15,586 nucleotides of DNA from JAAYKM01 sp964411235 (GCA_964411235.1 CAYPKE010000053.1:1-15586), one strand, 5' to 3'. Shown: positions 7,388-14,277, numbered from the stretch's first letter. Numbers and translations are program-made. Notes: generated by a model not told the origin, from the sequence alone.

Positions 7388-7942
7388 TCAAAAAATAATG
7401 GCGAGGAATTTCGCCGGGGCGTTTTCCATGGCTTCCATGGCGTGCGGACAGCCTGAATCGAAGTAGATCGAGTCGCCTTCACGGAGAAGGAGTTCATTTC
7501 CGTGGATATAGACTTTCATTACGCCCTGAATGACATAGTCGAATTCCTGTCCCGGGTGGGTATTCATTTCCAAATTTTTACCGGCAGGCGTCGGTTCGAC
7601 CGTGACGAGGAAGGGTTCGGCTTTTTTGTGGATAAAATTTGCGGCCAGGTTTTGATACTTGTATTGAGTCCTGCGTTCGACGGCAACCCCCTTGTCTTTA
7701 CGGGTGACGGTAAAGTACCGCATGTGCGGTTCTTCCCCAGTGAGCAGAACGGCCAAATCAACTTTCAGTTTATGCGCTATCCCGAAAAGGATGCTGGCGG
7801 GAATGTCCGAACTTCCCTTTTCATAGTCCGCATAGGTTGATATGGCCACCTTAAGATGGTCTGCCATGTCTTCAGGCGAGATACCGAGACTTTCCCGCAA
7901 TTCCCTGATTCGGGTTGCCACTTCCCTGATTTTTTCCTGCAT
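7388..7942 (-). CDS. XRE-family transcriptional regulator with C-terminal cupin domain
   Basis: The product has 184 residues. A helix-turn-helix of the lambda-repressor/XRE type spans about residues 7-68 (TRIRELRESLGISPEDMA...YADYEKG). The cupin barrel is at about 110-184, with the first cupin motif around H129 to G140 (THPGQEFDYVIQG) and the second at 157-169 (DSIYFDSGCPHAM). The cupin part of such regulators is thought to sense a small molecule, and they usually control the gene set they lead. It is the first gene of the leftward array, with AAGGAGG seven bases before the ATG at 7942 and the CoA ligase 24 bases downstream. Autoregulation and control of the ligase and oxidoreductase genes are inferred from position; the effector may be the acid or its CoA thioester. 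Confidence 0.92.
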   Translation of the reverse strand: MQEKIREVATRIRELRESLGISPEDMADHLKVAISTYADYEKGSSDIPASILFGIAHKLKVDLAVLLTGEEPHMRYFTVTRKDKGVAVERRTQYKYQNLAANFIHKKAEPFLVTVEPTPAGKNLEMNTHPGQEFDYVIQGVMKVYIHGNELLLREGDSIYFDSGCPHAMEAMENAPAKFLAIIF

Positions 7943-8030
7943 AAGCCAGCCTCCTTGTTTTGCATTGCTCTACGAAACCTTAACGGATCGAGAAAGGGAA
8001 CGCGCGTTAAAGAGTTGTTGCATGTTGGCA

Positions 8031-8073
8031 GACGAATCTTCCCGTCAGGATTAAAAGTCGAACATGATTCGTC
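8031..8073. promoter_or_regulatory. 8-bp inverted repeat in the regulator leader
   Basis: Perfect arms GACGAATC (8031-8038) and GATTCGTC (8066-8073) are separated by 27 bases. The site is about 90-130 bases upstream of the XRE-cupin start and downstream of its predicted promoter. It may be an operator that the regulator binds, or a hairpin in the leader RNA. There is no evidence beyond the symmetry. Confidence 0.35.
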
Positions 8074-8139
8074 GACGCGAGGAATGGACTACCCTATCCG
8101 GCATATTGTGTCAATTGGAAATCTTTTTTCCCAACCTAC

Positions 8140-8168
8140 ATTTTAAGCCAATGATTCCAACTTGTTAA
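8140..8168 (-). promoter_or_regulatory. Sigma-70-type promoter for the XRE-cupin operon
   Basis: On the minus strand TTAACA (8168-8163, five of six consensus bases) and TAAAAT (8145-8140, five of six) are exactly 17 bases apart. This is the best minus-strand promoter match in the divergent region. The start of transcription would fall near 8133, giving a leader of about 190 bases. A dyad with arms TTGGAA (8115-8120) and TTCCAA (8155-8160) overlaps the core. Confidence 0.55.
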
Positions 8169-8294
8169 AGATATTGTGCCTAGTGGGCGGCCGAGCGGGA
8201 CAGCTTGCCGGGGAGAACGCGGATGTTATCGCGATGCCTGCATATAAAGATTTCCATCCGATTGGGGAGTACGTTAGAGTAAAATTTTCCCTGA

Positions 8295-8328
8295 TTGACA
8301 AGAGGAGCCTTTTAGGCTATCCCTGTCA
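8295..8328 (+). promoter_or_regulatory. GAPDH promoter with 33-base interrupted palindrome
   Basis: A perfect -35 TTGACA (8295-8300) and a TATCCC -10 (8318-8323) are 17 bases apart, 120-155 bases upstream of the GAPDH start. Centred on 8312 lies a two-level dyad: inner arms AGCCT (8306-8310) and AGGCT (8314-8318) around TTT, and outer arms TGACA (8296-8300) and TGTCA (8324-8328). The palindrome therefore occupies the spacer and both core elements, as a repressor operator would. Confidence 0.5.
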
Positions 8329-8449
8329 CCAGAAGAAAAGGCTCACATTTCGTAGTCTTGCCGTCATATCCCAAGGATGATTTATTGGGCGCGAAACGGC
8401 CGTCATGGCCGCCAGCCCTTATGTCCCGTATAGAAAGGAAGGTATTGTT

Positions 8450-9460
8450 ATGGTGCGTATCGGTATTAACGGTTTCGGACGCGTGGGGCGGCAGGTGTTG
8501 AAAGCCGTTTTGGAGCAATACAGCGATCAACTGGAAGTGGTAGCCGTCAATGACCTTTTTGACGTGAAGACAAACGCACACCTGTTCCAATACGACTCAA
8601 ATTACGGCTGCTTTTGTGGCGATGTGGCGACGGCGGAGAATATGCTGATCATCAACGGCAAAACAATTAAGAGCTTCGCCTTTAAGGATCCGGCGGCGAT
8701 TCCCTGGAAAGCAGAAGGGGTGGATATCGTTATCGAGAGTACGGGGCTGTTTACGGATGGGCCCAAGGCGGCGGTACACCTGGCGGGAGGAGTCAGGAAA
8801 GTCATCATTTCCGCCCCGGCGAAGCAGGAGGACCTGACGGTGGTGATGGGGGTTAACGAGCAGGACTATGTTCCGGGGAAACACCATATTCTTTCCAACG
8901 CCTCCTGCACCACGAATTGCCTTGCGCCGCCGGTAGCGGTGATTCATCGGACTTTCGGGATCGAAAAGGGCATGATGACCACCATTCATGCTTACACCAA
9001 TGACCAGCGCATCCTTGATCTGCCCCACAAGGATCTTCGCCGCGCCCGTGCCGCGGCGCTCAACATTATCCCGACGACGACGGGTGCCGCCAAGGCGATT
9101 TCCCTTGTCATTCCGGATTTGAAAGGACGATTTGACGGCTATGCCCTCCGCGTTCCGACACCGACGGTTTCCGTGGTCGATTTTGTGGCCGAGCTCAAGG
9201 TTAAAACATCGACCGAAGAGGTCCGAACAGCCCTGAAGCAGGCTGCCGCAGGGGAGCTCAAGGGGATTATGTGCTGTGAGGAGACGCCGCTGGTGTCCAT
9301 GGACTTCAAGGGTAACAGCCACTCGTCCATTGTCGATATCGAGTTTACCCAGGTCTTGAGGGATAACATGGTCAAGGTTGTTGCCTGGTATGACAACGAA
9401 TGGGGCTATTCCTGCCGTGTGGCGGACCTGGCTTCTTTTATCGCAAGCAAGGGGTTATAG
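8450..9460 (+). CDS. gap: Type I glyceraldehyde-3-phosphate dehydrogenase
   Basis: The product has 336 residues, normal for the phosphorylating enzyme. It converts glyceraldehyde 3-phosphate, phosphate and NAD+ to 1,3-bisphosphoglycerate in glycolysis and gluconeogenesis. The Rossmann motif GINGFGR is at 5-11, with VAVNDL at 31-36; the Asp there favours NAD. The active-site motif SNASCTTNCLAP is at 149-160, giving catalytic C153 with H180 as the base, and WYDNEWGYS at 313-321 is the C-terminal signature. The start at 8450 is chosen over an in-frame ATG at 8405 because AAGGAAGG lies seven bases upstream and the protein then starts MVRIGING. It is divergent from the regulator operon. No clear terminator follows, so it may be co-transcribed with the regulator gene 53 bases downstream. 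Confidence 0.96.
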   Translation: MVRIGINGFGRVGRQVLKAVLEQYSDQLEVVAVNDLFDVKTNAHLFQYDSNYGCFCGDVATAENMLIINGKTIKSFAFKDPAAIPWKAEGVDIVIESTGLFTDGPKAAVHLAGGVRKVIISAPAKQEDLTVVMGVNEQDYVPGKHHILSNASCTTNCLAPPVAVIHRTFGIEKGMMTTIHAYTNDQRILDLPHKDLRRARAAALNIIPTTTGAAKAISLVIPDLKGRFDGYALRVPTPTVSVVDFVAELKVKTSTEEVRTALKQAAAGELKGIMCCEETPLVSMDFKGNSHSSIVDIEFTQVLRDNMVKVVAWYDNEWGYSCRVADLASFIASKGL

Positions 9461-9513
9461 AATTAAACGCTTTTAAAGGCCTTTTTCTTTTCATCAACCG
9501 GGGGGGATGATAT

Positions 9514-10821
9514 ATGGCTGCGCGCATTCTGGTCATCAATGACGACCGTGCACGTCGCGTGTTGCAGGAAGCCTTGCAGGATCCTGCGATCATCATCGAT
9601 TCTTGGCCAGGTCCGGAGGCGGCGTGCCGTCCGGACCTGCATCTTTATGATTTGCTCATCGTCGACATCGCATTTACCCGCTGTGATGAGTTCAGATCGA
9701 TCCGTGACGCCCTGCCACAGGTTCCCCTGATTCTGCTGACATCATCGGGAGATCTGGAAACCGCCGTCGAGGCGGTGAAATGGCGTGCATGGGATCATCT
9801 CTGCCGACCCTTTTCCACAGATACGATCAAGACCCTCGTAAAAAATGTCCTGTACGTTCCGAATGATTTGCAGCAAAAAAAGAGGCAGGAGCATGGCGGA
9901 AACCAATCCCCTCTGTTCGTCGGGTCCTCTTGTGCCATGACGGCTTTTTATAAGCAGGTCGCCCGGGTGGCCGATGCGGCTGTAAGTGTATTGATTGAAG
10001 GTGAAAGCGGGACCGGCAAGGAGTTGGCCGCCCGTGCCCTCCATCTTTTAAGCACCCGCCGTAAGAATCTTTTTATGGCCGTCCACTGTGGGGCAATTCC
10101 CGACACCCTTCTGGAATCGGAATTATTCGGCTATGAAAGGGGCGCCTTTACCGGGGCCGATCGGTCCCATTCCGGACTGATAGAATCCGCCGGCGACGGC
10201 ACTCTTTTTCTCGATGAACTGAGCGAAATGACGACCCCGCTTCAGGGCAAACTTCTGAGATTCATGCAGAACGGCGAGGTGCGGCGTCTGGGTGGAAATC
10301 GGGTGCGGCATGTCAAGGTAAGGGTCGTTGCCTCAACCAACAGGGATATCGATCATGCGGTCCAAACGGATCGCTTTCGTGCCGACCTGCTGTATCGGTT
10401 CGTGGTTCGCTTGAAAATGCCACCTTTGCGAGATCACAAGGAGGACATTCCCCAGCTGGTTGACCATTTTCTACAAAAGACGGCGGCGTCGGATGTCCGT
10501 GTGTCTCAAGAGGTTATGGATATGCTATTTGCTTACAATTGGCCGGGTAATGTGCGTGAACTGGAAAATGTCCTGAATCAGGTCCGTTTGTTCTTTCCAT
10601 ATCCGGTTATCTATCCGGAACATCTCCCCGAGCGGTTCCGGCGTTTTTCAACCCATAAATTGCCGCATTTTACTCCTTTGGAGAATGCCGAGCGGAGTGA
10701 AATCCTGCAAACCATGCTCAGTCAGGGATGGAATCAAAGCAAGGCCGCCCGGATTCTCGGTATTGACCGGAAGACCCTGCGGGCGAAAATACACCGTTAC
10801 TGGCTGGAAAAAGAGGGTTAA
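9514..10821 (+). CDS. Sigma-54-dependent response regulator, NtrC family, atypical receiver
   Basis: The product has 435 residues in three parts. The receiver domain (about 1-115) has acidic residues D10-D11, the phosphoacceptor candidate D51 and T76, but the conserved lysine before Pro is replaced by arginine (CRPF, R98). The AAA+ sigma-54 interaction domain (about 133-365) has Walker A GESGTGKE 163-170, the GAFTGA loop 210-215 that contacts sigma-54, Walker B GTLFLDEL 229-236 and the arginine-finger region FRADLLYR 288-295. The Fis-type helix-turn-helix is at about 394-430 (SKAARILGIDRKTLRAKI). All activator motifs are intact, so it should open sigma-54 promoters. No histidine kinase is encoded in the window. 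The ATG at 9514 follows a G-rich Shine-Dalgarno-like run. A sigma-54 promoter for the convergent neighbour is a likely target. Confidence 0.94.
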   Translation: MAARILVINDDRARRVLQEALQDPAIIIDSWPGPEAACRPDLHLYDLLIVDIAFTRCDEFRSIRDALPQVPLILLTSSGDLETAVEAVKWRAWDHLCRPFSTDTIKTLVKNVLYVPNDLQQKKRQEHGGNQSPLFVGSSCAMTAFYKQVARVADAAVSVLIEGESGTGKELAARALHLLSTRRKNLFMAVHCGAIPDTLLESELFGYERGAFTGADRSHSGLIESAGDGTLFLDELSEMTTPLQGKLLRFMQNGEVRRLGGNRVRHVKVRVVASTNRDIDHAVQTDRFRADLLYRFVVRLKMPPLRDHKEDIPQLVDHFLQKTAASDVRVSQEVMDMLFAYNWPGNVRELENVLNQVRLFFPYPVIYPEHLPERFRRFSTHKLPHFTPLENAERSEILQTMLSQGWNQSKAARILGIDRKTLRAKIHRYWLEKEG

Positions 10822-10882
10822 TACAGGGACACCCTGTGTCAATGTCATGAATGCGATCTGGAAATGGTTCCTTTTCAAATAA

Positions 10883-10915
10883 GGGAAGGCACGGAAGGTT
10901 ACTCCGTGCCTTCCC
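10883..10915. terminator. 13-bp hairpin between convergent genes, probable bidirectional terminator
   Basis: Perfect 13-bp arms at 10883-10895 and 10903-10915 (GGGAAGGCACGGA and its complement) surround a 7-base loop. The plus side is followed after some bases by ATTTTT and the minus side by TTATTT. It lies between the 3' ends of the response regulator (plus) and the small secreted protein gene (minus), where a shared terminator is expected. The T-runs are not ideal. Just upstream, at 10824-10838, a smaller hairpin ACAGGG-ACA-CCCTGT is also present. Confidence 0.7.
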
Positions 10916-10941
10916 GAAGCAAAACATTTTTCGGTTCCCGC

Positions 10942-11304
10942 TTAATTCTTGGATATCGTTTTCGAGCGGGAAGGTTTTTTGGCGGCGCCTTCTTTAGACT
11001 TGACCCTGAGGACTTCCTTGCGACCGTCCTTCTCCGTGTAGTAGACTGTTACCTTTTCTCCCACGGCGACCTTTACAGGTGCGTTCAAGGCAAACTCCAT
11101 GGTTTCCGTTTTTCCCTTCTTGGTGAATTCGATTTTAAGCATCACATCCGTAAGGGTTACGACGTTGCCTGTTTTTTGCCTTTTGGCCACTTTTTCTTTT
11201 GCCGGTTCCTTTTGTGCCTTTGCAGCACAGACCTGTTCGACTGCCGATACCGACAGGGCAAAGAGAAAGACAAAGCCAATCATACAAACCATCAAACGTT
11301 TCAT
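10942..11304 (-). CDS. Small secreted lysine-rich protein of unknown function
   Basis: The product has 120 residues. A signal peptide is clear: MKR followed by a hydrophobic run (residues 4-21) and a cleavage region around VSA-VEQVCAA (20-28). C26 lacks a proper lipobox, so a lipoprotein is unlikely. A short Lys/Ala/Gln-rich linker (29-47) leads to a beta-rich domain (about 47-103, NVVTLTDVMLKIEF...GEKVTVYYTEKDGRKEVLRVK), which resembles small five-stranded barrels (DUF5666-like) but is not firmly assignable. The tail (104-120) is basic. The ATG at 11304 is chosen because GGGAGG lies eight bases upstream; a GTG three codons earlier is less likely. It stands alone behind a sigma-54 promoter, so it is probably made in the periplasm on a specific signal. 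Function unknown. Confidence 0.8.
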   Translation of the reverse strand: MKRLMVCMIGFVFLFALSVSAVEQVCAAKAQKEPAKEKVAKRQKTGNVVTLTDVMLKIEFTKKGKTETMEFALNAPVKVAVGEKVTVYYTEKDGRKEVLRVKSKEGAAKKPSRSKTISKN

Positions 11305-11340
11305 CAAGGACACCTCCCATTAGAATTTGGTCATTCCTTG

Positions 11341-11356
11341 AGCAGTTTGTATGCCA
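11341..11356 (-). promoter_or_regulatory. Sigma-54 (-24/-12) promoter
   Basis: On the minus strand the 16-base site reads TGGCAT-ACAAA-CTGCT. GG and GC are exactly 10 bases apart, against the consensus TGGCAC-N5-TTGCA/T; only two core positions differ. Transcription would start near 11330, leaving a leader of about 25 bases that holds the Shine-Dalgarno site of the small secreted protein gene (start 11304). The spacing, location and adjacent NtrC-family activator all agree. Confidence 0.75.
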
Positions 11357-11412
11357 GGATCGCCGAAGAGCAGAATTTTTGAATTAACTTGGTAATACAA
11401 TAAGATAGGCGA

Positions 11413-11433
11413 TTGTCTCTTTCGGCATGACAA
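11413..11433. promoter_or_regulatory. Candidate activator-binding dyad upstream of the sigma-54 promoter
   Basis: TTGTC (11413-11417) and GACAA (11429-11433) form a perfect 5-bp dyad with an 11-base spacer. Its centre is about 93 bases upstream of the predicted start site, typical for an NtrC-type enhancer. The arms are short, so chance is possible. Another inverted repeat AATAAT/ATTATT (11468-11484) overlaps the end of the upstream gene. Confidence 0.35.
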
Positions 11434-11479
11434 GAAAGGGCGCTCCGGCATCGTTGTTTTATACCCCAATAATGCGGAA

Positions 11480-12550
11480 TTATTCCCCAGCAATCATCCT
11501 GATGCGCCTGTAAACCCAGCAGTGCAGAAAAAAGAACCATGCGACGCCCCCACCCAGGCGGATCATTTTCCGGGCGGTGCGGTGAATCGCTTTCTGTTCG
11601 GCTACTTTTCTGTCTGCCAGGTACATGCCGAGAAGGCCTTTGTTGATCATCTGATGGAACCGTTCATCGGGGAGCGTGGCAATGTGCCGGGTGGCCTGAC
11701 GGTAAAAAAAAGCCAGTCGTTCCGAAAGTATTTCCTCCGAAGGATAGTAGGTGCAGAAGTTGAGATCCCCCTCCAGGTGGTCTTCCTGTTGATCGATAAA
11801 ATAATCAAGCAGGATGTGCAAACCCTGAATCCAGGGGAAATAGGCATTTCTGACTTGCGATACCGTCTTTTCATCAAGTTTGCCGGCGATGGCATAGGAA
11901 ACAAGACAGAAGATACCCAAAGTCGAGCCCGTACAGGCTGAGAACTCATACCAGGTCAGATCGGCAGGGTCGGGCCAGCGTTCTGCATACCAGACTTGCA
12001 GGCGAGGTATCCGTTCCGTCGGGGAAACGTGTTTATGAATCTGCAGGTTGCAGTAATCTTCCCCAAGGCCAAGGAGGGCATCGGCCATCAGCGGATAAGA
12101 GGTGAGGGCACCCAGGCTTTTCCGGCACGTTTGCACCAGGTCATGCAGGTATCCGCCGTCATTCTTTTCCGGATGCAACCGGTAATAAAAGATAGGGGTT
12201 TCTGCGGGAGCAAGGGCATGCTTCATTGCCTGATGGAGGAGCGCAAAATCCTCGGGGTCGCGGGAAGTACTCCGGTCACAGAGATTATCCAGATAATCGC
12301 TAATGGTCTGATAGGCGACGATAAAGCGGACCGCGTCCTTGTAGCGGTTTCCGGCGAGAAGCGCGTAAATGGCGCCCCCCTCGCAATGAAACGTTTTTCC
12401 CCGGATACTCATCAGGGCCTGCCTTCTCAGTTCCGGATCGGGGATCGCAGCGGCTTTGGCCGACCATCCCGCCAGGTAGCGATGCACAACGGGGCGCACC
12501 TGCAGAAAAATACGTGTTGTCATGGTGATCAGAGAGCGGGGCACATTCAC
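11480..12550 (-). CDS. YtpB/DUF2600-family terpene-synthase-like protein
   Basis: The product has 356 residues. It matches the DUF2600 family, whose Bacillus member YtpB is tetraprenyl-beta-curcumene synthase, a large-terpene synthase acting on long isoprenyl diphosphates. Family signatures are GKTFHCEGGAIYALLA at 51-66, QTISDYLDNLCDR at 81-93 (an Asp-rich metal/diphosphate site) and DYFIDQQEDHLEGDLNF at 249-265 (second acidic site). The protein is mostly helical, with a hydrophobic C-terminal segment (about 334-347) that could contact the membrane. The assigned start is GTG at 12550 with GGGAG 12 bases upstream; an ATG at 12523 is an alternative. It is upstream of the secreted-protein gene and divergent from the flavoprotein gene. 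The family call is strong; the product is unknown. Confidence 0.85.
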   Translation of the reverse strand: MNVPRSLITMTTRIFLQVRPVVHRYLAGWSAKAAAIPDPELRRQALMSIRGKTFHCEGGAIYALLAGNRYKDAVRFIVAYQTISDYLDNLCDRSTSRDPEDFALLHQAMKHALAPAETPIFYYRLHPEKNDGGYLHDLVQTCRKSLGALTSYPLMADALLGLGEDYCNLQIHKHVSPTERIPRLQVWYAERWPDPADLTWYEFSACTGSTLGIFCLVSYAIAGKLDEKTVSQVRNAYFPWIQGLHILLDYFIDQQEDHLEGDLNFCTYYPSEEILSERLAFFYRQATRHIATLPDERFHQMINKGLLGMYLADRKVAEQKAIHRTARKMIRLGGGVAWFFFLHCWVYRRIRMIAGE

Positions 12551-12598
12551 GGTTCAATTTTTCTCCCGTTGTGGTATTCAAGGCAACAAGCCGGTTTG

Positions 12599-12627
12599 TT
12601 TTTAACACAAGGGTACGATTAACTCAA
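12599..12627 (-). promoter_or_regulatory. Possible promoter of the DUF2600 gene
   Basis: On the minus strand TTGAGT (12627-12622) and TAAAAA (12604-12599) are 17 bases apart in the 106-base divergent gap. Each has four of six consensus bases. A start near 12590 would give a leader of about 40 bases before the GTG at 12550. Confidence 0.3.
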
Positions 12628-12656
12628 GGCAAGGGGATCAAGCGGGAGACACATCC

Positions 12657-14009
12657 ATGATCGGGTCAAGACGCGAGACAAAGCCATATGACGTCGTCGT
12701 CATCGGTGCCGGCGCCGGAGGGATGATGGCGGCGGGACGCGCTGCGGAGGCAGGAGCACGGGTGCTTCTTCTGGAAAAGATGGTCAGGCCCGGCAAGAAA
12801 ATCCTTCTGAGCGGAAAGACGCGCTGCAATCTGTCCAATACCAAGGATCTGAAAGGGTTTATTGCCATGTTCGGCGACAGCGGCACCTTCCTGTACCGGG
12901 CCTTGCATATATTCCCCCGTGAGCATCTGCTGTCCTTCCTCAGAACTTACGATGTGGAGACCAAAGTGGAGCGGGGCGGCCGGATTTTTCCGGTTTCCGA
13001 TAACGCCGGAGATGTGGTGAGGGCGCTTCTCCGTAATCTGGAAGCGCATCGGGTGAATCTTCATACGGGGATGCGGGTCGTTGGCCTCGAAAGGAATGCG
13101 GAGCGGATTTCCGCTGTCTTGTGCGAAAAGGAACGTTTTGCAGCCGGAGCCGTGGTGCTGGCCACCGGAGGCGCCACGTATCCCCTGACGGGTTCGACCG
13201 GGGACGGATACCGGATGGTGGCCCCGCTGGGCCATACCATCGTCAAATTGCGTCCGGCCCTGGTCCCCCTGGTTGTAGAAGAGATCGATCTGGCGGCGTC
13301 AATGCAAGGGGTAAGCCTCATGCACGTGCGTATGACCGCCTTCGGCTGCCCCGCCGATAAAATTAATATCGACTTGGTTCCTTCTTATGAGACAGGCCGT
13401 GGTCTCAGGTCGAGGAGACCCCCGTTCCCCGTTCTGGAGAGCCGCCGGGGAGAGATGATGATGACCCACTTCGGCATTGGGGGACCGATGACACTTTTAA
13501 TGAGCCTGACGATAGTCGATGCTTTGGAGAGAGGCCCGGTCAGTGTTTCCATCGATCTGAAACCGGCTCTCTCCCGCAAACAGCTTCACGAAAGGCTGCA
13601 GCGGGATTTTGATCGATATGGGAAACGCAGCTTCCGGCGCATTATGGATGACCTGGTGCCTCATAAGGTGGTGAATGCCCTGATGGGTCTTTCCCGGGTG
13701 GAAGGGGGGCGGCCGGCCAGCCAGATTTCGGCTCCGGAGCGGGAAAGGATCGTCACAACATTGAAATCATTGTGTTTCAATATTGACAAGCCCCTGCCTC
13801 TTTCCCGGGCAATCGTCACCGCCGGAGGGATCTCGTTGAAGGAGATCGATCCCCAAACGATGGCGTCGCGAGTGATCCCGGGGCTTTATTTCTGCGGCGA
13901 GGTGATGGATATCGATGCCGATACGGGGGGCTACAATCTCCAGGCCGCCTTTTCTTCAGGCTGGCTGGCCGGAGAATCGGCTGCGCGGTTTGTTCTTGCC
14001 CGATCGTAA
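12657..14009 (+). CDS. HI0933/BaiN-family NAD(P)/FAD-dependent oxidoreductase
   Basis: The product has 450 residues, slightly longer than the family's usual 390-420. The FAD-binding Rossmann motif GAGAGG is at 17-22 with the ribose-binding E40. Family signatures follow: RPGKKILLSGKTRCNLSN at 44-61, ATGGATYPLTGSTGDGY at 169-185, THFGIGGP in the middle domain and GEVMDIDADTGGYNLQ at 414-429. The family is widespread; the physiological reaction is unknown for most members (some reduce bile-acid intermediates or act on flavin-dependent side reactions). GGGAG lies eight bases before the ATG at 12657. It is divergent from the DUF2600 gene, so a link with isoprenoid chemistry is possible but unproven. 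No clear terminator precedes the tRNA downstream. Confidence 0.93.
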   Translation: MIGSRRETKPYDVVVIGAGAGGMMAAGRAAEAGARVLLLEKMVRPGKKILLSGKTRCNLSNTKDLKGFIAMFGDSGTFLYRALHIFPREHLLSFLRTYDVETKVERGGRIFPVSDNAGDVVRALLRNLEAHRVNLHTGMRVVGLERNAERISAVLCEKERFAAGAVVLATGGATYPLTGSTGDGYRMVAPLGHTIVKLRPALVPLVVEEIDLAASMQGVSLMHVRMTAFGCPADKINIDLVPSYETGRGLRSRRPPFPVLESRRGEMMMTHFGIGGPMTLLMSLTIVDALERGPVSVSIDLKPALSRKQLHERLQRDFDRYGKRSFRRIMDDLVPHKVVNALMGLSRVEGGRPASQISAPERERIVTTLKSLCFNIDKPLPLSRAIVTAGGISLKEIDPQTMASRVIPGLYFCGEVMDIDADTGGYNLQAAFSSGWLAGESAARFVLARS

Positions 14010-14095
14010 AAGGTTCTGATCAATTGATTCTTGCCAGCAAAGATTAGGGCCGGATTTTTCATCGTTATTCAGCACTTGCCATGCCGTTAAACTCC

Positions 14096-14124
14096 TTGAC
14101 AAGGTGGGAAGGTTCGGATAAGAG
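14096..14124 (+). promoter_or_regulatory. Likely promoter of tRNA-Thr
   Basis: A perfect -35 TTGACA (14096-14101) is followed 17 bases later by TAAGAG (14119-14124; a GATAAG reading overlaps). The -35 is strong and the -10 weak. Transcription would start near 14131, about 23 bases before the mature tRNA, with G-rich sequence between. Confidence 0.45.
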
Positions 14125-14153
14125 AGGTCTTCCTGTTGGGCAAAAAAGGGAGG

Positions 14154-14229
<76 letters not shown>

Positions 14230-14239
14230 TGTTAAAACA

Positions 14240-14277
14240 AGTCTCTCGTTTTTTGACAGCGAGGGGCTTTTTTCTTT
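14240..14277 (+). terminator. Rho-independent terminator after tRNA-Thr
   Basis: A 9-bp stem (14240-14248 with 14260-14268, two G-U pairs) has an 11-base loop and runs into a tract of six T then CTTT. It starts 11 bases past the CCA end, so it ends the tRNA transcript. The loop contains TTGACA (14253-14258), which could act as a -35 for the next gene, but no good -10 follows. Confidence 0.8.

Larger units (their letters stand above)
7943..8449. other. 507-base divergent intergenic region (regulator / GAPDH)
   Basis: No credible gene in either direction; the open frames here are short, lack good ribosome binding sites and resemble nothing I recognise. It contains a minus-strand promoter (8140-8168), a possible second minus-strand TTGACA at 8109-8114 with a poor -10, an 8-bp inverted repeat at 8031-8073, a looser dyad TTGGAA/TTCCAA at 8115-8160, and a plus-strand promoter with palindrome (8295-8328). 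I recognise no riboswitch class, though both leaders are long (about 190 bases leftward and about 120 bases rightward). Confidence 0.6.

Noticed and set aside
8190..8215. Possible sigma-54 promoter before gap (GG...CTTGCC)
   Set aside because: GG and GC are 8 rather than 10 bases apart, which abolishes sigma-54 recognition.
8162..8380. A 72-codon plus-strand frame in the divergent intergenic region
   Set aside because: It starts at TTG without a Shine-Dalgarno site, spans the predicted gap promoter and resembles no family I know.
9461..9513. T-rich stretch after gap as a terminator
   Set aside because: AAAGGCCTTT is a loopless palindrome and cannot form a normal terminator hairpin; read-through to the regulator gene is more likely.
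10824..10838. Short hairpin ACAGGG-ACA-CCCTGT as a separate terminator
   Set aside because: No T-run follows and the larger 13-bp hairpin at 10883-10915 is better placed.
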